64,000 nt of DNA from Ophioderma brevispina (Eukaryota; Echinodermata; Ophiuroidea; Amphilepidida; Ophiodermatidae). The DNA is taken from the NCBI GenBank assembly GCA_023653785.1, contig JAMKCH010010151.1, positions 1-64,000 on the forward strand, in the 5' to 3' direction. Numbering within the stretch: position 1 is the first letter of the stretch; each line of letters opens with the position of its first letter. This document shows positions 1 to 12,343 of this stretch, piece after piece. Below the pieces are notes generated by a model. That model was not told the DNA's origin and did no database searches. It saw only the letters and a list, made by a program, of their open reading frames with translations. Made by a program: the position numbers and the translations under genes.

Positions 1-318
1 AGAAGAAGGGGAGGAGAGTCGGAGGGTTGGGTGAGATGGAAGATGTATTGAATCGGGTGAAATGGAAGACGGAGTAGAGCGGGTGCTGCGAATGGAGTGA
101 ATCGGGCCACCCCCCTTGACGGGGACAAAACGGATTTAAAAAATGGGTTACTAAATACTACTACCCAAATAGGTTATCTATTGGTTGATCACCGTTTACT
201 ATGGGGTCTTGGTTGAAAAAAAATAGATTATTAAGGGAGGGGTATGGGGTCTAAGCAGTGAACTTTGAAGTGATTTTTCTTAATTTCCTAAATAGTGGTA
301 TAACATGTTACACATCAA

Positions 319-782
319 TTGTAGCCCATGTCACAAAGTTTTAAAATTCTGGTCCAATTTTTGCTCTGGAGTTGCCATGGTAACCATGCTTAAAGCCTCT
401 GATTGCTAAAATACTAGAACGGACGGAACTAAAAAATAATAACCAAGTACTGGGTCGTAAACCTTGGGTGGCATGTGCAGGGGATTAATACGCAGTGAAC
501 CATGAAGCGGATTTTGATACCGTTGCCATGGACAACCGGCAATGGACCAATCACATAATTCCCATGGCGTAATTGGAATTTTGGACACAATTTTGAAAAT
601 CGGGCTTCATGGTCCACTAGCCCTATATGATGTGTTATATGTGTGGCAAATTTCATGTGCATAGTATGTAGCATTCTCTAGTTAACGTTCGTTTTTGTTT
701 TGGTGTTGTTGCGTTTTTAACGAACGAGTTATAGACCTCAAACCGAAAAATTGAGGGCGCTTTTGATGTGAAATATGGATTG

Positions 783-813
<31 letters not shown>

Positions 814-960
814 CAGTTTATATTGAATTATCAATTATTAAATAAAAAAAGAAAAACGTAAAAAAAATAAAAAAAATTTCTTTAATACTTTTTAAAATAA
901 TGTCTAAATATCGCAGGGTGAGAAAACAATAAATAATAAAACATCACTTACCCCAGTACA
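319..960 (-). repeat. Dispersed repeat, about 640 bp, inverted relative to 59060-59690
   Basis: The reverse complement matches 59060-59690 in order: TGTAGCCC..GTCACA, GTTGCCATGGTAACCA, CAATCAGAGGC, a segment with CAACCGGCAATG, AACGTTCGTT, CTCAATTTTT/AAAATTGAGGGCGCTTTTG, and CTCACCCTGCGATATTTAG. It includes a T(27) run (784-807) not present in the other copy. No coding content was recognised. Confidence 0.8.
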
Positions 961-1319
961 TTTAATTACTTTAAATATGGACAAAATAACATGAGTATTT
1001 ATTACTTCGACTTAGCCAAATAAATTCGTTCAATGGCATATAAAATAATATTTTTAAAAATATCTAAATTTTGTTTTTGTAAAGTTTGATTTTTCACATG
1101 TTTAAGTATAGGAGACTATGCGTTTTTTTGGCAAATTTCGCGTAAACTGCTTCAAACAAACACCATGGGTATCTCAGGTGAAATTGGTCTTCTTGGATTT
1201 TTGTTATGGCAATGTTGAATCCATCCACCATCCATCCATCACCCACCAACCACCAACCACACTTGCCATAATGCGTCTTGTTGGACGCTTGGGCGAGCAG
1301 CGAAACTCAGGTCAGAATA

Positions 1320-1835
1320 ATCATTGACCCCAAGCCCATGTGGGGTGTTCACAGATTTGGGTCAAAAGGTCACCTGGCGATTAAAGGCATTCTTTGAAAA
1401 TCTACCAAATTTCCTTATTGTGCCACAAATCAATTGTTATAATCACTAGACTTGGTTAGAAGAACCGCTGACCCAAGGTCCATATGGGTGTTCACGATTT
1501 GGGTCAAAGGTCACGTGGGAGAAATTAAAGGGGCATTCTTTGAATCAATAAATTCCTTCGTGTGCCAAAAATCAATTGATATAATCACTCCCAAGGGGGC
1601 ATTCTTTAAAAGGAATTTATAGATTTTCAGGGATGTTCAGAGTTGGGTCAAATGTCGTGTGGGCCAATTAAACGTGCATTCTTTGAAAATCTATCATTTC
1701 CTTGTCGGGCCACAAATCAAGTGCCATATAATTCACCCAAATGTGCTCAGAAGAACCACTGACCCAAGGCCCATATAGGGTTTTCAGATTTGGTGAAAGG
1801 TCATGTCGGCCGATTTAAGGGGCATTCCTGATGAT
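1320..1835 (+). repeat. Degenerate tandem repeat, about 145 bp unit, 3-4 copies
   Basis: Units contain TGACCCAAGGCCCATAT, GGTGTTCACAGATTTGGGTC, AAAGGTCACGTGG and ATTAAAGGGGCATTCTTTGA. The same family in reverse orientation forms the larger array at 26150-27400. Confidence 0.75.
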
Positions 1836-1934
1836 CTTGAGACGCGGGCCTACTACTAATAGTACGCCCTTGGTCTCAAGAGCATCTTGGGGCAATATTT
1901 CTCACCATCTCACTCATGAGCAGTCTATATTTGT

Positions 1935-2200
1935 ATACTATAAATGCCACAGCAGGGGTGCTAATCCTAAATATCTCGTACTTATGCTCATGTGTGGACT
2001 TTTCACGATTAATATCGCCACAATGGAAAATGTTGTGACCCCCGGGATGGTGTCAAATAAAAGAGAGGGAAATAAAGAATACTATAAATGTAAAACCGGA
2101 GTGCTACTCCTAAATGTCTCTTATGCTCATGTGGGGGACTTTTCAAGATTAATATCTGCACAATAGAAAATGTTGCGCCCCCAGGGTCGTGTGCCTATAT
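1935..2200 (+). repeat. Direct repeat, two copies of about 120 bp
   Basis: CTATAAATG...TTATGCTCATGTG...GACTTTTCA.GATTAATAT and AATGTTG.G.CCCC occur at 1938-2055 and again at 2081-2200. A short inverted repeat (TCTTGAGAC/GTCTCAAGA, 1837-1881) lies just upstream. Confidence 0.65.
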
Positions 2201-2938
2201 TAATAACCTGCTGAGCTACAGCACCACTGGTGCTCTTGTTTGACTAATGTTGTTCCATACCCATTACCCACATGTATTAAACCAAATGATAACAACACCA
2301 AATGAACTATGGTATATATTCAAAACCTACTCTGCCACTGCTGCATGAGTTCTTCCTCTTTCTTGACCTTGCTTCCTTTTGGGGGGGCTTTTCTTTTGAA
2401 TGGAATCCTCTTCTTTCTCTTTCCTAATTCTTCTTTGGGGCTCTCGTCATCACTAGACATTTTCCTTTTTCTTTTGAGTTGATTTTTTTCTCTCTTTTGG
2501 GTCTCTCTCTTAATGCCGGAGTGCTTTCATTGTCACTACTAATGTAAATGACATCTTTTTCCTGATAAAAAAATGATAGAGACAAGTGGCCTTGTTATAT
2601 TTACAACTTCTAACAGTGACATACCCATCCCATTCAGGCAGGGTACCCACCTGAATCTTAGAGTTTTAGGCAGAAAAAAATTGTCTCGGCATCTTTTGGC
2701 TAAAGCTAGGTGTGCTGTGTTTTTTTTTTTTAGAATTTTCACCATGGTGTATTTAGAAATATAAAATATGTGCCTCTCCAATGTACTCCTTAACAAATTT
2801 CACACAGTGTAAAAAAAGCACTACAGAGTCCATAAAATTACATTTTTTTATTTGTATGGTTCCATTGGTTCCCAAATTTTGAGAGTGCATTGTAGAGCTC
2901 TCTTATACTGTTTTACAACTTAGACAAATCATATAAAG

Positions 2939-3142
2939 ATATGATTTTGGAAACCAATACTCTCTTTACAACATATTGAAACTGGAGATGCCATTATTTT
3001 AAGTGGAATAACAATAACGAGGCCGGAGGCCGAGTTCTTTCACTTAAAGAGACATGAAAGATCTCCTCCTGTCACTTTAAAATAATGGCATCACCTTGGT
3101 TTCGATTAGTGGTAAAGAGAGTAACAGTCCCCAAAATCATAA
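2939..3142. mobile_element. Fold-back element (MITE-like), about 200 bp
   Basis: The left arm 2940-3007 and right arm 3072-3141 are inverted copies (ATGATTTTGG, CTCTCTTTAC, GATGCCATTATTTTA in the left arm, with complements on the right). A short palindromic GGCCGGAGGCC sits near the centre. Non-coding. Confidence 0.7.
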
Positions 3143-3329
3143 CCTCTATTTTCTACCTGTACTGTATCTGTATTGGAAGTAATATTCAGGTTGGGTAGAA
3201 CTAATTAAGTTGTGGATCACTGAGACTTAATTGCATTGAAATTGACACAAATTTTTACCACAATTTACATCTTTGGTGATATTGTGTCTCTTTTTGATGC
3301 CAAAATGTGGAAGAGTTGGATTTGTAAGA

Positions 3330-3695
3330 GTTGAAAATGGTAAATTAAAAAATGAGAGATTGCGAGGCATCCACATATTGTCATATGTAGTGATTTCATA
3401 TAGTTTAGACAATTAGAATATTTCTGACCTTGTCTTTTGTTTCAGAAATGTCATAAAAGTAAAAACAAAAGGTGATATTTTATATGCTTATATTTCAGTA
3501 TAAAACAGAAGCTGAATTTCCTATTTGCTCCTATAGAAAATTAGAAATTTCACAATTTTTGTAACAAGGAAATAATTCTCAGCTTGCTCGTTTCAGATGG
3601 AGATATTTATGATAGAAAGCTTTACATTAGTGCTAAAAACAGAATGTTCACATTTTTAGGAGCAACTGTTATGTGAAATCTCTCATTCACCTTTA
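3330..3695 (+). repeat. Dispersed repeat shared with 34840-35205
   Basis: Collinear with 34840-35205: TAGTGATTTCAT, TTAGACA..AATA, TGCTTATATTTCA, AACAG..GCTGAATTTC, GCTCCTATA, CAGCTT..CTTTCAGATG and TATGTGAAATCTCTC occur in the same order. Confidence 0.7.
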
Positions 3696-3699
3696 AATT

Positions 3700-4840
3700 T
3701 ATTATGTGCATTCAGCCCTAGTGTCCCAGGTGACATGGTCCATATGACTAAATTTTACATTAAACATACCTCTACATGTAATTCTAGTTCATCTGGAAGG
3801 CTTTCATAGGAGTTGTACAGATGCACATCTGCTGCTATCCTTTAGATCAAACATAACAAATTGAATTGCGATTAGTTTCAACCTAAAGTTTGTTAAATTT
3901 TAATGCATTTGTAACATTCTATAAAATTATAACTCCCTGTTGAATAAAAATGTTATTGTCTGATAAGGCTTATAAATTTCTTATTAATATTGACAACCCT
4001 TAGCTGCCAGAAAATAACTAGCCTAAATTGGACACCCTTTGGAGTTTCTGAATGTAACCAGCCTAGAGCTAACTAGCCAAATATCCATCCTCTGGTAGCA
4101 CTTAAGTGTCCAATCTAAAAAAAACGTCCATTAGGCAAAAAAATTTGTTTGGTGTAACATAAAAAAATCGGGGTCGGTTGGTCGTTTTTGTGTCTTCTGA
4201 AAGATGAACACATAGGGATTACTTTGGTAGTATGTGTGGCTGGCTGACTGTGTGTGTGTGTGTGTGTCTGTGGTCTACATTGTTAACCCTAAACAAAATT
4301 GGTAGGAATTTTTAAATGATTTTAACAATTTAGGGTCAAAGTCAGATTGGGGTCATCAATCAAAAATCTGTGTACAGCCTATAGACACGGTCCATACGCT
4401 TCATTTGACGAAGTCTGGTCAATACTAGTCGAAACCGGTCATTGATTTCATAGAAGAAATCAATAGAAGACCGTATATTATGCGGTTGCACCGCATGATA
4501 TAAAGAACTAATAAACAACTATTGGAGACTTGCAACTTTGCACCTGATGAGATCCCAGCAGGGAGGAAACCGGTTGTGCCAAAGTTATTGAACTTCTTTG
4601 CGCTTTGTATCCAGTGGAAAAGGCACATTATAAATGATTGTTGTTGTTTTGTTGTTATGAAATTCCGCTCCTTGAAATATATTCTCCAAACACAAACCAA
4701 AAAACCATACTCCCAACTATTCTTACATGTACAAACATAATTCTCAAATAAATAGAACTGAACACAATGATGTCATTTAATTTGTCAGGGACTACTTTAC
4801 CCAATTACACTGCAATCTGGGGTTTGCTGTATTTCTTTAT
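3700..4840. other. Unassigned non-coding stretch
   Basis: AT-rich sequence with a short (TG)n run near 4246-4268. No coding signal, RNA gene or clear repeat copy elsewhere in the window was recognised. The only frames are short and lack splice or codon support. Confidence 0.5.
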
Positions 4841-4849
4841 TTAAGGGCA

Positions 4850-5190
4850 AACGCTGTTGGATGGGTGTAGTTAAGGGGGCTATGGGGTTCTGGAATGGGA
4901 GTAGGGTGGTAAGAAGGGGGGAGATGGTGTTGGGAAGGGAGATAGGTGTTGGGAAGGGAGCTCGGTGTTGGGGAAGGGGAGATGATGTTGAGATGTTGGA
5001 AAGATGGGATGTTGGGAAGGGGAAAAGATGGGGGTTGTGAATGGGAAAAGATGGGGGTGAAGGGCGAAAGGTGGGGATTGGAAGAGGCAAGATGGGGGTG
5101 AAGGGGGAAGAGGGGGAACGGGGAAGATGGAGAGTTGGGAAGGTGGGAAAATGGTGAGAAGAGGAAATGGGTTGAGAAAGGGGGAAGTGA
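4850..5190 (+). repeat. G-rich (purine-rich) minisatellite
   Basis: Irregular copies of GGTGTTGGGAAGGGAG and GGAAAAGATGGGGGTGAAGG on the plus strand. The reading frames across it translate only to Pro/Ser/Phe repeats. It is related in motif to the G-rich tracts at 20925-21045 and 33160-34190. Confidence 0.75.
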
Positions 5191-5199
5191 AGCTTCAAA

Positions 5200-6480
5200 A
5201 GTGAAAATACGAAACAATTTGGGCTGAGGGTAGCTGGTCTGATTTTAACACCCAACTTTCTCCCCATAGGAGAAAAGATTGACACATAACATTATTCCAA
5301 AGTTTCATTGAATCTGCATGTTTTGTTTTTTTTCATTTAAGCATAATTATATTTCTGCTGATCTCTCAGGTAATAAAATAGCATAATTATTATGGTAGCT
5401 ATAGGCTTTATATGGTGAGCCCAGATTAGGGTAATGTCATTTCTTTTAAGAGTGGATGGTATTGCAAGTCTACGGATGAGGGAGGGGGGTAATGTTGTCC
5501 ATTTGTCCTTTGTATTGTCTTAAAATATTTTTGAAAATCAAGTTGTTACTACATATTGCAATTTGGTACATAGGCTTGAATAAGGAGGGTTTCATTTTTC
5601 AAACTAGGTACATGGGAACACATTGGCCCACAGTTAATGTTAGGTGGTTAAAAAGACAATCCCTTCATAGACGCGATTTGCTTCTTCTGATAAACAGCCA
5701 CTGACCTGTCTATTTTGGCACCTTTCACTACTATTTCTCTGAATAAGGGAAAATGATAAAAATTAAGTGATGTCTTAATATTCAGTAGCATAAACAGCGT
5801 TTCTGAGTGGGGGGGGGGGGACACCTATAGTTTTAAGGGGAAACAAGTTGGATGTAGCATTAGTTTCGATGTTTGATTTAACTGTTATATTGGCATGATG
5901 CAGAAAAGTGCTAATTCCACAGGGGGTAGGGGCCTAAGTGGGAGCAAGATTCCTACAGCACTGTCAACATAAAATTTAGCAGATTGAAAATCGATGATAC
6001 TATAAAATGTACACGATTGTAGTTTCAGGATGCATACACAGGATTGACTTGGAGACGTGGGACGTTTGTGTCAAAACTGCACTATAAGGGGTTGGGATTT
6101 ATTTTTAATGGTTCCATTTTAGACTTGTGTCATCACTTCCATAGCTTTCTCAATTTTGAATTGGTAAGGATGTCTGGCTGCAGGTTAGAACCAATTACAC
6201 ACAAATATAACCAAATAAAACCGTCCTTCAAAAAAGACAAAGCATCCTGAGGAGGTGGGTTTGAAACCAAGTAGAACACAAAATAGTATAAAAAGTAATT
6301 GCCCCCAGTCACAGAGAACTGGGAATACGGACTCCAAAACTTGCAACAAAAACTCCATTCAATCCACTGAGGAGAGAGTTTATTCTAAACTCATTATGCA
6401 AGCGACAGAACAGTACATATAGCATCAGGAGCTGAAAAATTCTACACGCAGTCCTCCTACTACCCTTGTATAAGTCATAA
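5200..6480. other. Unassigned non-coding stretch
   Basis: AT-rich single-copy-looking sequence with a G(12) run near 5809-5820. No gene, RNA gene or repeat could be supported. Confidence 0.5.
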
Positions 6481-6484
6481 TACT

Positions 6485-6730
6485 ATGAATTAGATGCCCC
6501 CATTTTTTGTGATTTAACCACGCGACATAGCAAGGAAATTTCGTAGCCCCCCTGGGTAACCGTGCCCTAGGAGGTGCGCAAATATTGGCAATAGATGTTG
6601 TATTTGTCATATACTAGGATTAGATGCAAATTTTTGTGTAGTTACCACACAAGACATAGCAAGGAAAATTTCCGTAGCCCCCCTGGGTAACCGTGCACTA
6701 GAGGTGAACAATATTGCAATACATGGCGCA
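6485..6730 (+). repeat. Direct tandem repeat, two copies of about 125 bp
   Basis: ACATAGCAAGGAAA.TT.CGTAGCCCCCCTGGGTAACCGTGC occurs at about 6525-6570 and again at about 6654-6700, with similar flanks (GATTAGATGC, TTTTTGTG). A damaged third part (CCTGGGTAAACC) follows near 6757. Confidence 0.7.
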
Positions 6731-6779
6731 GCACGGCTTGGAAATCCCGAGCCTGCCCTGGGTAAACCTGCCTGACTCA

Positions 6780-8240
6780 ACGTTGGTATTTATGAAATAT
6801 AAGCGGGAAATTTGATTTTAGCTTGTGATTGCATCATGAAATGTACATGTTAACTGTCCTACTCACCAACATGGAACCAAAAAAATTTACACAATTTTCT
6901 TATCTGAAAAATAAGTCTTGAGGACATATTATCAGTGTTATATTTACTGAACTCTTGAACAAAATTCACTTTATGAAATTGTCTTCATAAAAGAAGCCTG
7001 TTGTGGCTATTGTTATAAAGCAATTAAGAAATATAATTCATAGACGCAACTCACTCTGCATCTAGCATCATTTTTATAATATAAGTTACGCACAACTTTG
7101 ATTAACTTTGTCAACACCCACATAATACGCACAAAAAATTAATTCCAAACCAAATGTTTAAGGTCAAATTTTTAGAAAACCCTCTTTGAATAAGGAAGTT
7201 CAAGATCGTTACGGATGCAGCGATGCAAGTCACTACTGAATTTGTGGGAGGGTGGAAAACGATTTTTTTTTGCTCCCACAAGAGTGTCCTCTCTCCTCAG
7301 AGGCGGATTGAGATGAACAATCAGAGCACAACGCACACAAAGACGGATAATGCAAGCATACCATTGGTCCAAAGAGGGTTGCTATGGAAACAAATGGAAT
7401 GAACCACTTCTCTGCAGGGGGGGCAAACTGGTTTTTCTACGAGGGGCCTATGAAAAAGTTTGTTCAATTCTATTTTGGTTTCAAACCAAAATAAAACAAA
7501 AAACTCTTTAAAACAAAAATATTTGTGTTTTTAAATTTTGGTAGGGAATTCATTTACATGATAGAGCCTTAGAGATATTTGGAATCACCAATGGAATGGA
7601 TATGGGTGTTAGTGTGGTACTTTCAAACTCGGGCATCTGGTGACAGGGGATATGCCAAAAATGTTTTTTTTTTTTTGGTGAGAGACCAAAACAAAATTGC
7701 CCCAATAAATATGGATGGGTTTTTTCTGGTGAAAAAAATCACCTTTTTTTTTTTAAATGATGTCTTGGGGGGATTTTTTGCAAGGTTTTCTAAAAAATAG
7801 AGGTCTTTGGGTGAAGGTTTTCAGGAACAAAAAATCTGTAACCAGTCTTTGATGACCTCTTTCTGCTGTTATTGGTACCAATGTAAAGTCAATGCTATAC
7901 CTATCTATTGGTGACAACTATCAGCTGCATAACATTTTAAGATTTCCCCCCCCCCACCCACCGCATATACAGAGAAACGTTGTCGAAGGTTTTCTGAGTG
8001 TCACCCTCACGTCTTGGCAGATTTAAGGTAATAAACTATATTGGAGTGGCTGTTTTAAACTATATTATGAGGTTATTCCATATGTTATGCCTCAACTCAT
8101 CTAATTTAAAAAAAATAAAATGGCAGCTTTTTACAAAAATATTGTACTCACATGTCGAAATATAAACCAAGATAGGCAGATTTCCATGAAAACAACGTAA
8201 CCGGGGGATTTTGAGGTGTCCCCGCCCAAAACGTGTTATA
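6780..8240. other. Unassigned non-coding stretch
   Basis: AT-rich sequence with several homopolymer runs. No supported exon, RNA gene or repeat. Confidence 0.45.
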
Positions 8241-8884
8241 AAGCAGCACACTACGCACTTCATTCATTTAATGTTTTGGGCTTCACCAATGGGCTTATCA
8301 TATTGTCGCACCTGGAAAGTCCTTATGCATATTTACGAGACATGCAAGTATTTTTTTTATGTTCATTGCATTTAGCGAGAGCAAAAACCACAATAACGCT
8401 TTGAGATAAGATGCAGAACACCTGGATTCGACAACAAACTAGGGTAAGAGACGTCAGTGATACATCAACAAAAGCAAAACATAGGCATAGCTGGCAGTGG
8501 TGTTTGTAACCCAACCCATTTTTATGAAACACCGTTTTATACTGAACTCAATAATTGAACCCACCCTTTACTTTATGGGCTGTGCCACTTGGTGTGCAGT
8601 GGGTTCTGAACTACACGCAGCATCCTTAGTGATATCATTGGTCTTGAAAGTCGTTCTAAACCTCTTTCTTAACATGTCTTACACAAAATACAAACAACAT
8701 TTTGTAAAATCATTATGACAAAATATGGATTTTTTTATTTTTTCCAATATAGATACATCATGGCAAACATAATTCCACAAAACCCACCCTTTTTACAAAA
8801 GCACCCCTTATACCAATGAAATCCAGTATCCCATCATTTTACCAATTCAGAATTTTAAAATTACCCACCTTTTAAAGGTGGGTT

Positions 8885-9070
8885 ACCAAATGATAGGGTG
8901 GCCAGGACATGTGGCAAGACTCAGTGAGAACAGAGGGGACCATCGCATGACAGGGTGGACTAGAATGGACTAGAAAAGCCAGTATGCCCAAAGAAGAGTG
9001 TGGAAAAGATGATTTCATCAGGCAACATGGCCCACTGCACCAAGAATAGCCAAGGACAGCTGTTGGTGGA
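8885..9070 (+). pseudogene. Possible tail of a non-LTR retrotransposon reverse-transcriptase frame
   Basis: Plus-strand translation contains GWPGHVARLSENRGDHRMTGW, resembling the W-x-GHV-x-R segment common near the C-terminal end of RTE/Jockey-like reverse transcriptases. It is followed within a few dozen codons by stops. The same segment recurs at about 13175-13345 in unit B with further damage. The match is short and from memory of the motif only. Confidence 0.25.
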
Positions 9071-9192
9071 TGAAATGAAGGGAGGGGCTCATATTATCTG
9101 GATATGGAACAACAATAATTCTAATGCCATCTGCAGTCACTCTAACTCAAATATCTCTTTTCCTGTAAAACAATTTTCAGACAAATTGGCCA

Positions 9193-9490
9193 TCAGAAAT
9201 TGAATGAAGAAATTGCAACAGAATGTGTGAACGCACATATTTTTTTGTGCATGTGCAACAACAGTGATGACAACGCTAATGCTTGTGCAACACAATCATG
9301 GTGCGCTGTGTGAGAGAAATCATGAGACTTTAATACGATGAGCAAGGAACTTATAGTCTTTGTCAAAGACGCCTCAACCATATCTTCGATGTGGTGCGTG
9401 AAGGCGAAGTCTTTGTTCAGCGGAGCGAGGCGTCCCTGCGCAAATAAGGATAGTTCTGTGCACCATGTCATACGAATCTTTCCCTGGTCT
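9193..9490 (-). CDS. Candidate 3' exon (copy A)
   Basis: Counterpart of 13631-13788 in the first tandem unit, after an AACCCAG acceptor. A different frame stays open for about 92 codons, including NKDFAFTHHIEDMVEASLTK and HDFSHTAHHDCVAQALALSS, ending at a stop at 9193. Which frame is original cannot be decided without error-corrected sequence. Confidence 0.25.
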
Positions 9491-9974
9491 CTGGGTTAAA
9501 TGAAAAAATTATAAAGACTTCTTCTGATACCATATTCTCAATTGTGATGGAGTAAAGGTAAGGGGTTAGGAGGTTGTTGACCATTTTTAAAGGCACATTC
9601 TTTATTGACCATTGAAATTTCATTTGGTACATTAAGGGACATTAGGCATGTTCCTATTAAATGGCAACTTTTTTTCTTGTTTGTTTTTTTTTTTTTGAAA
9701 AAGCAATTTTCTTATACAATAATGTTGCAAACAACCAAATGAGAGCAGCTGAAAAAAATTAAACAACTTTTTTTTCCCGTATCATTGAAATTTTTGTCTA
9801 CTTCTTTCCATTTTTTTTTTTTCTATTTTTTATTACTTTAAATGGGTCTTGGTTCAAACCCTGATGAACAGTCACATGATTCATGATGGATTAGAAATTA
9901 TAGCATATCAATAGTTTTTTTCCATCTGCACTTACACGTGAAATATAGGTTTTTTAAAACAAGGAGCAAATTAC

Positions 9975-12343
9975 CTGCCATAATCTTCATACTGGCCTGT
10001 GAGTACCATTTTCCCGCAATGTGCTCCAAGGGTAGTGAGTATTGCGGTAGTGTCAATGAGATGTTTGTGGAAGTGAGGGTTGGTATGAATGATGTACTTT
10101 TGTGGTATCTTGTAGTTGTGGGAACCTGTGAGTTTCGTTGTTTGTGAGGTACTCTTCGGTTGGTGTGGTATAGGCGATTGTGGGGTATTTGCGGTGGGGG
10201 TAGTGATGTAGCTGCTTTGTGGTGTGTGGTTATGTTTTCCACTGTACCTGCTTGTATGCCTACCTTGTTTATACTTGATAGTGGAGGGGTTGGGTGTGCT
10301 GCATGTGGTTGTGGTAATGTGATTGTGCAGGCTTTGTGGTGGGTAATGTTACTGTTGATGTTTGAGGTGGCATAAATGGTGATGTGCTGTTTTGGTTGTT
10401 TCTGTTCCACTGTACCTTGCTTGTAGCTACCTTGGTTATACTTGATATGAGGGGTTGGGTGTGCTTCATGTGGTTTGTGTGTGTGAACATTGTGGCAGTG
10501 CTTTTGGTGGGGTAGAGGTTACTGTGATTTTGAGGTGGCATAAATGGTGGATGTGCTGTTTGTGGTTGTGTATGTCCCACTGTACCTGCTTGTAATTCTA
10601 CCCTTGGTTATACTTGATAGTGTAGGGGTTGGGTGTGCTTCATGTGGTTTTTGTGTATGTGATTGTGCAGTTGCTTGTGGTGGGTATATGTTTACTGTTT
10701 AGTTTGAAGGTGGCATAAATTGTGATGTAGCTGGTTGGGGGTTGTGTATGTTCCACTGTAACCTGCTTGTATGCTACCTTTGGTTATACTTGCTAGTGGC
10801 CAGGGGTTGGGTGTGGCTTCATGTGGTTTGTGTTGTGATTGTTGCAGTGCTTTTTGGTGGGGTAGATGCTACTGTTGATGTTTGAGTGGCGTAAATGGTG
10901 GTGTAGCTGTTTGTGGTTGTGTATGTTCCACTGTACCTCTTGTATTGCTACCTTTGGTTATACTTGAAGTGGCGGGGTTTGTTGTGCTTCTGTGGTGTGT
11001 ATGTGATTGTGGCATTGCCTTGTGGTGGGGTAGATGTTACTGTTTGAATGTTTGAGGTGGCATAAATGGTGATGTAGCGTGTTTGTGGTTGTGTATGTTC
11101 CACTGTACCTGCTTGTATGCTACCTTTGGTTATCTTGATAGTGGAGGGGTTGGGCGTGCTTCATGTGGTGTGTATGTTATTGTGCAATGCTTTGTGTTGG
11201 GTGGTGCTGCTGTTGATGTTTGGGTAGGGTACATGGTGCTCTAACACTTTCTTTCGGTTTTGTGCTGCTGCAATGTTTGTGGTGGTGTATGTTTGTGGTG
11301 TGTAGTTCTGGTGCCTGCTTGTGGTGTGGTTTTTTGTTGTATTTGATGGTGGATGGGTTGCATGTGCTTCTTGTGAAACTGTCAAAGTGTTGCTGCCGCT
11401 GTTGGAGTGAGTGGTGGTACAAGTTGTTGCTGTAGTGGTGTTTGTGGTGTGGCAGTTGTGATGTGTGAAATTGCCAGGTGTTATTTTGGGGGTTTTCCTG
11501 GGGGAGTTAGCCATAGTGTTTTGGGAGTTAGCCATAGGTTTTGGGAGTTAGCCATAGGTTTTGGGGAGTAGCCAATAGGTTTTGGGAGTAAGCCTGGTTC
11601 GGTGAAACTCGCCATTGGAATCTGGGGAAATCGCCATAGGTTCTGGTGAGGGGGACAAAGACATGGAGATTGGTTCAAAAATCATGTCACATGTTCATTG
11701 GAGTACTATTGAACATGGTGGGTGTGATGGGTTTATTTTACGATTGGGGAATGAAGTGGGTTGCACATTTTGAGGGTTTTGTTTGGCAAAGGAGGCCATT
11801 CCTTTATCATCTCGGGTTCTTTTCGGTGTTGTTTTCCTTATTGGTGGTGGATGATTAGTGATGAAGGTAGTAATGCTACAGTTTTCAATGGATGTGGTTG
11901 TGTTTGTGTTGTGATTGTGGTTGTGTTTGCTTGTGGTTGTGTTTGGTGATTGTGGTTGTTTTTGTTATTGTGGTTAAGTGGAGAATGTAAGGTTCCAGGG
12001 TACATATTGTTGTGAATATAATTGGTGTAGTTGCATATGGTTTGTAATGTGAATGTAATCTTCTGCACAGAGGAGAAGTTGAGATGGTGGTGGTGGTGGT
12101 AAAACGGAACGGTGCTCGGTGCAAAGACAGTATGTTGTTTGCGGTGGAAGGTTGTGGTGGTGAATAGAATGCAGTGGCCATTGGCTGAGCGTTGAAATGG
12201 AGATGCCCTTGTGGGGGTAGGTAGGTGTGTAGTGTTGGTGGCTGTGGTCATTATGTAATTGCGGTGGCAACATCTCGGTACTGGGTCTACCAGGAAATGG
12301 AGCAATTACAAATACTACTTCAGGCTGGGATGAAAACCTGCAA
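9975..12343 (-). pseudogene. Near-copy of the large repetitive exon (copy A), many frame breaks
   Basis: Aligns end to end with 14264-16624, with the same acceptor (TCTAG before TTGCAGG) and the same donor (ATGGCAG|GTAATTTG). The EWPPLP segment (about 11785-11830), the MANSPKP-type repeats (about 11505-11650, fewer intact units) and about six 58-60-codon repeats (about 10180-11240) are all present. The frame is interrupted far more often than in copy B, nearly always by one- or two-base indels, leaving fragments such as PGRCCHRNYI-type nonsense between readable blocks. The small upstream exons found at 17.9 and 23.9 kb are not repeated in front of it. It is either an internal exon duplication that has decayed or a misassembled second haplotype. 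Confidence 0.6.

Noticed and set aside
4797..5285. 162-codon minus-strand Pro/Ser/Phe-rich frame
   Set aside because: Falls entirely on the G-rich minisatellite; overlapping frames are equally open and equally repetitive.
11838..12305. 155-codon minus-strand frame considered as an independent gene
   Set aside because: It is the frame-shifted first part of the duplicated repetitive exon (copy A).
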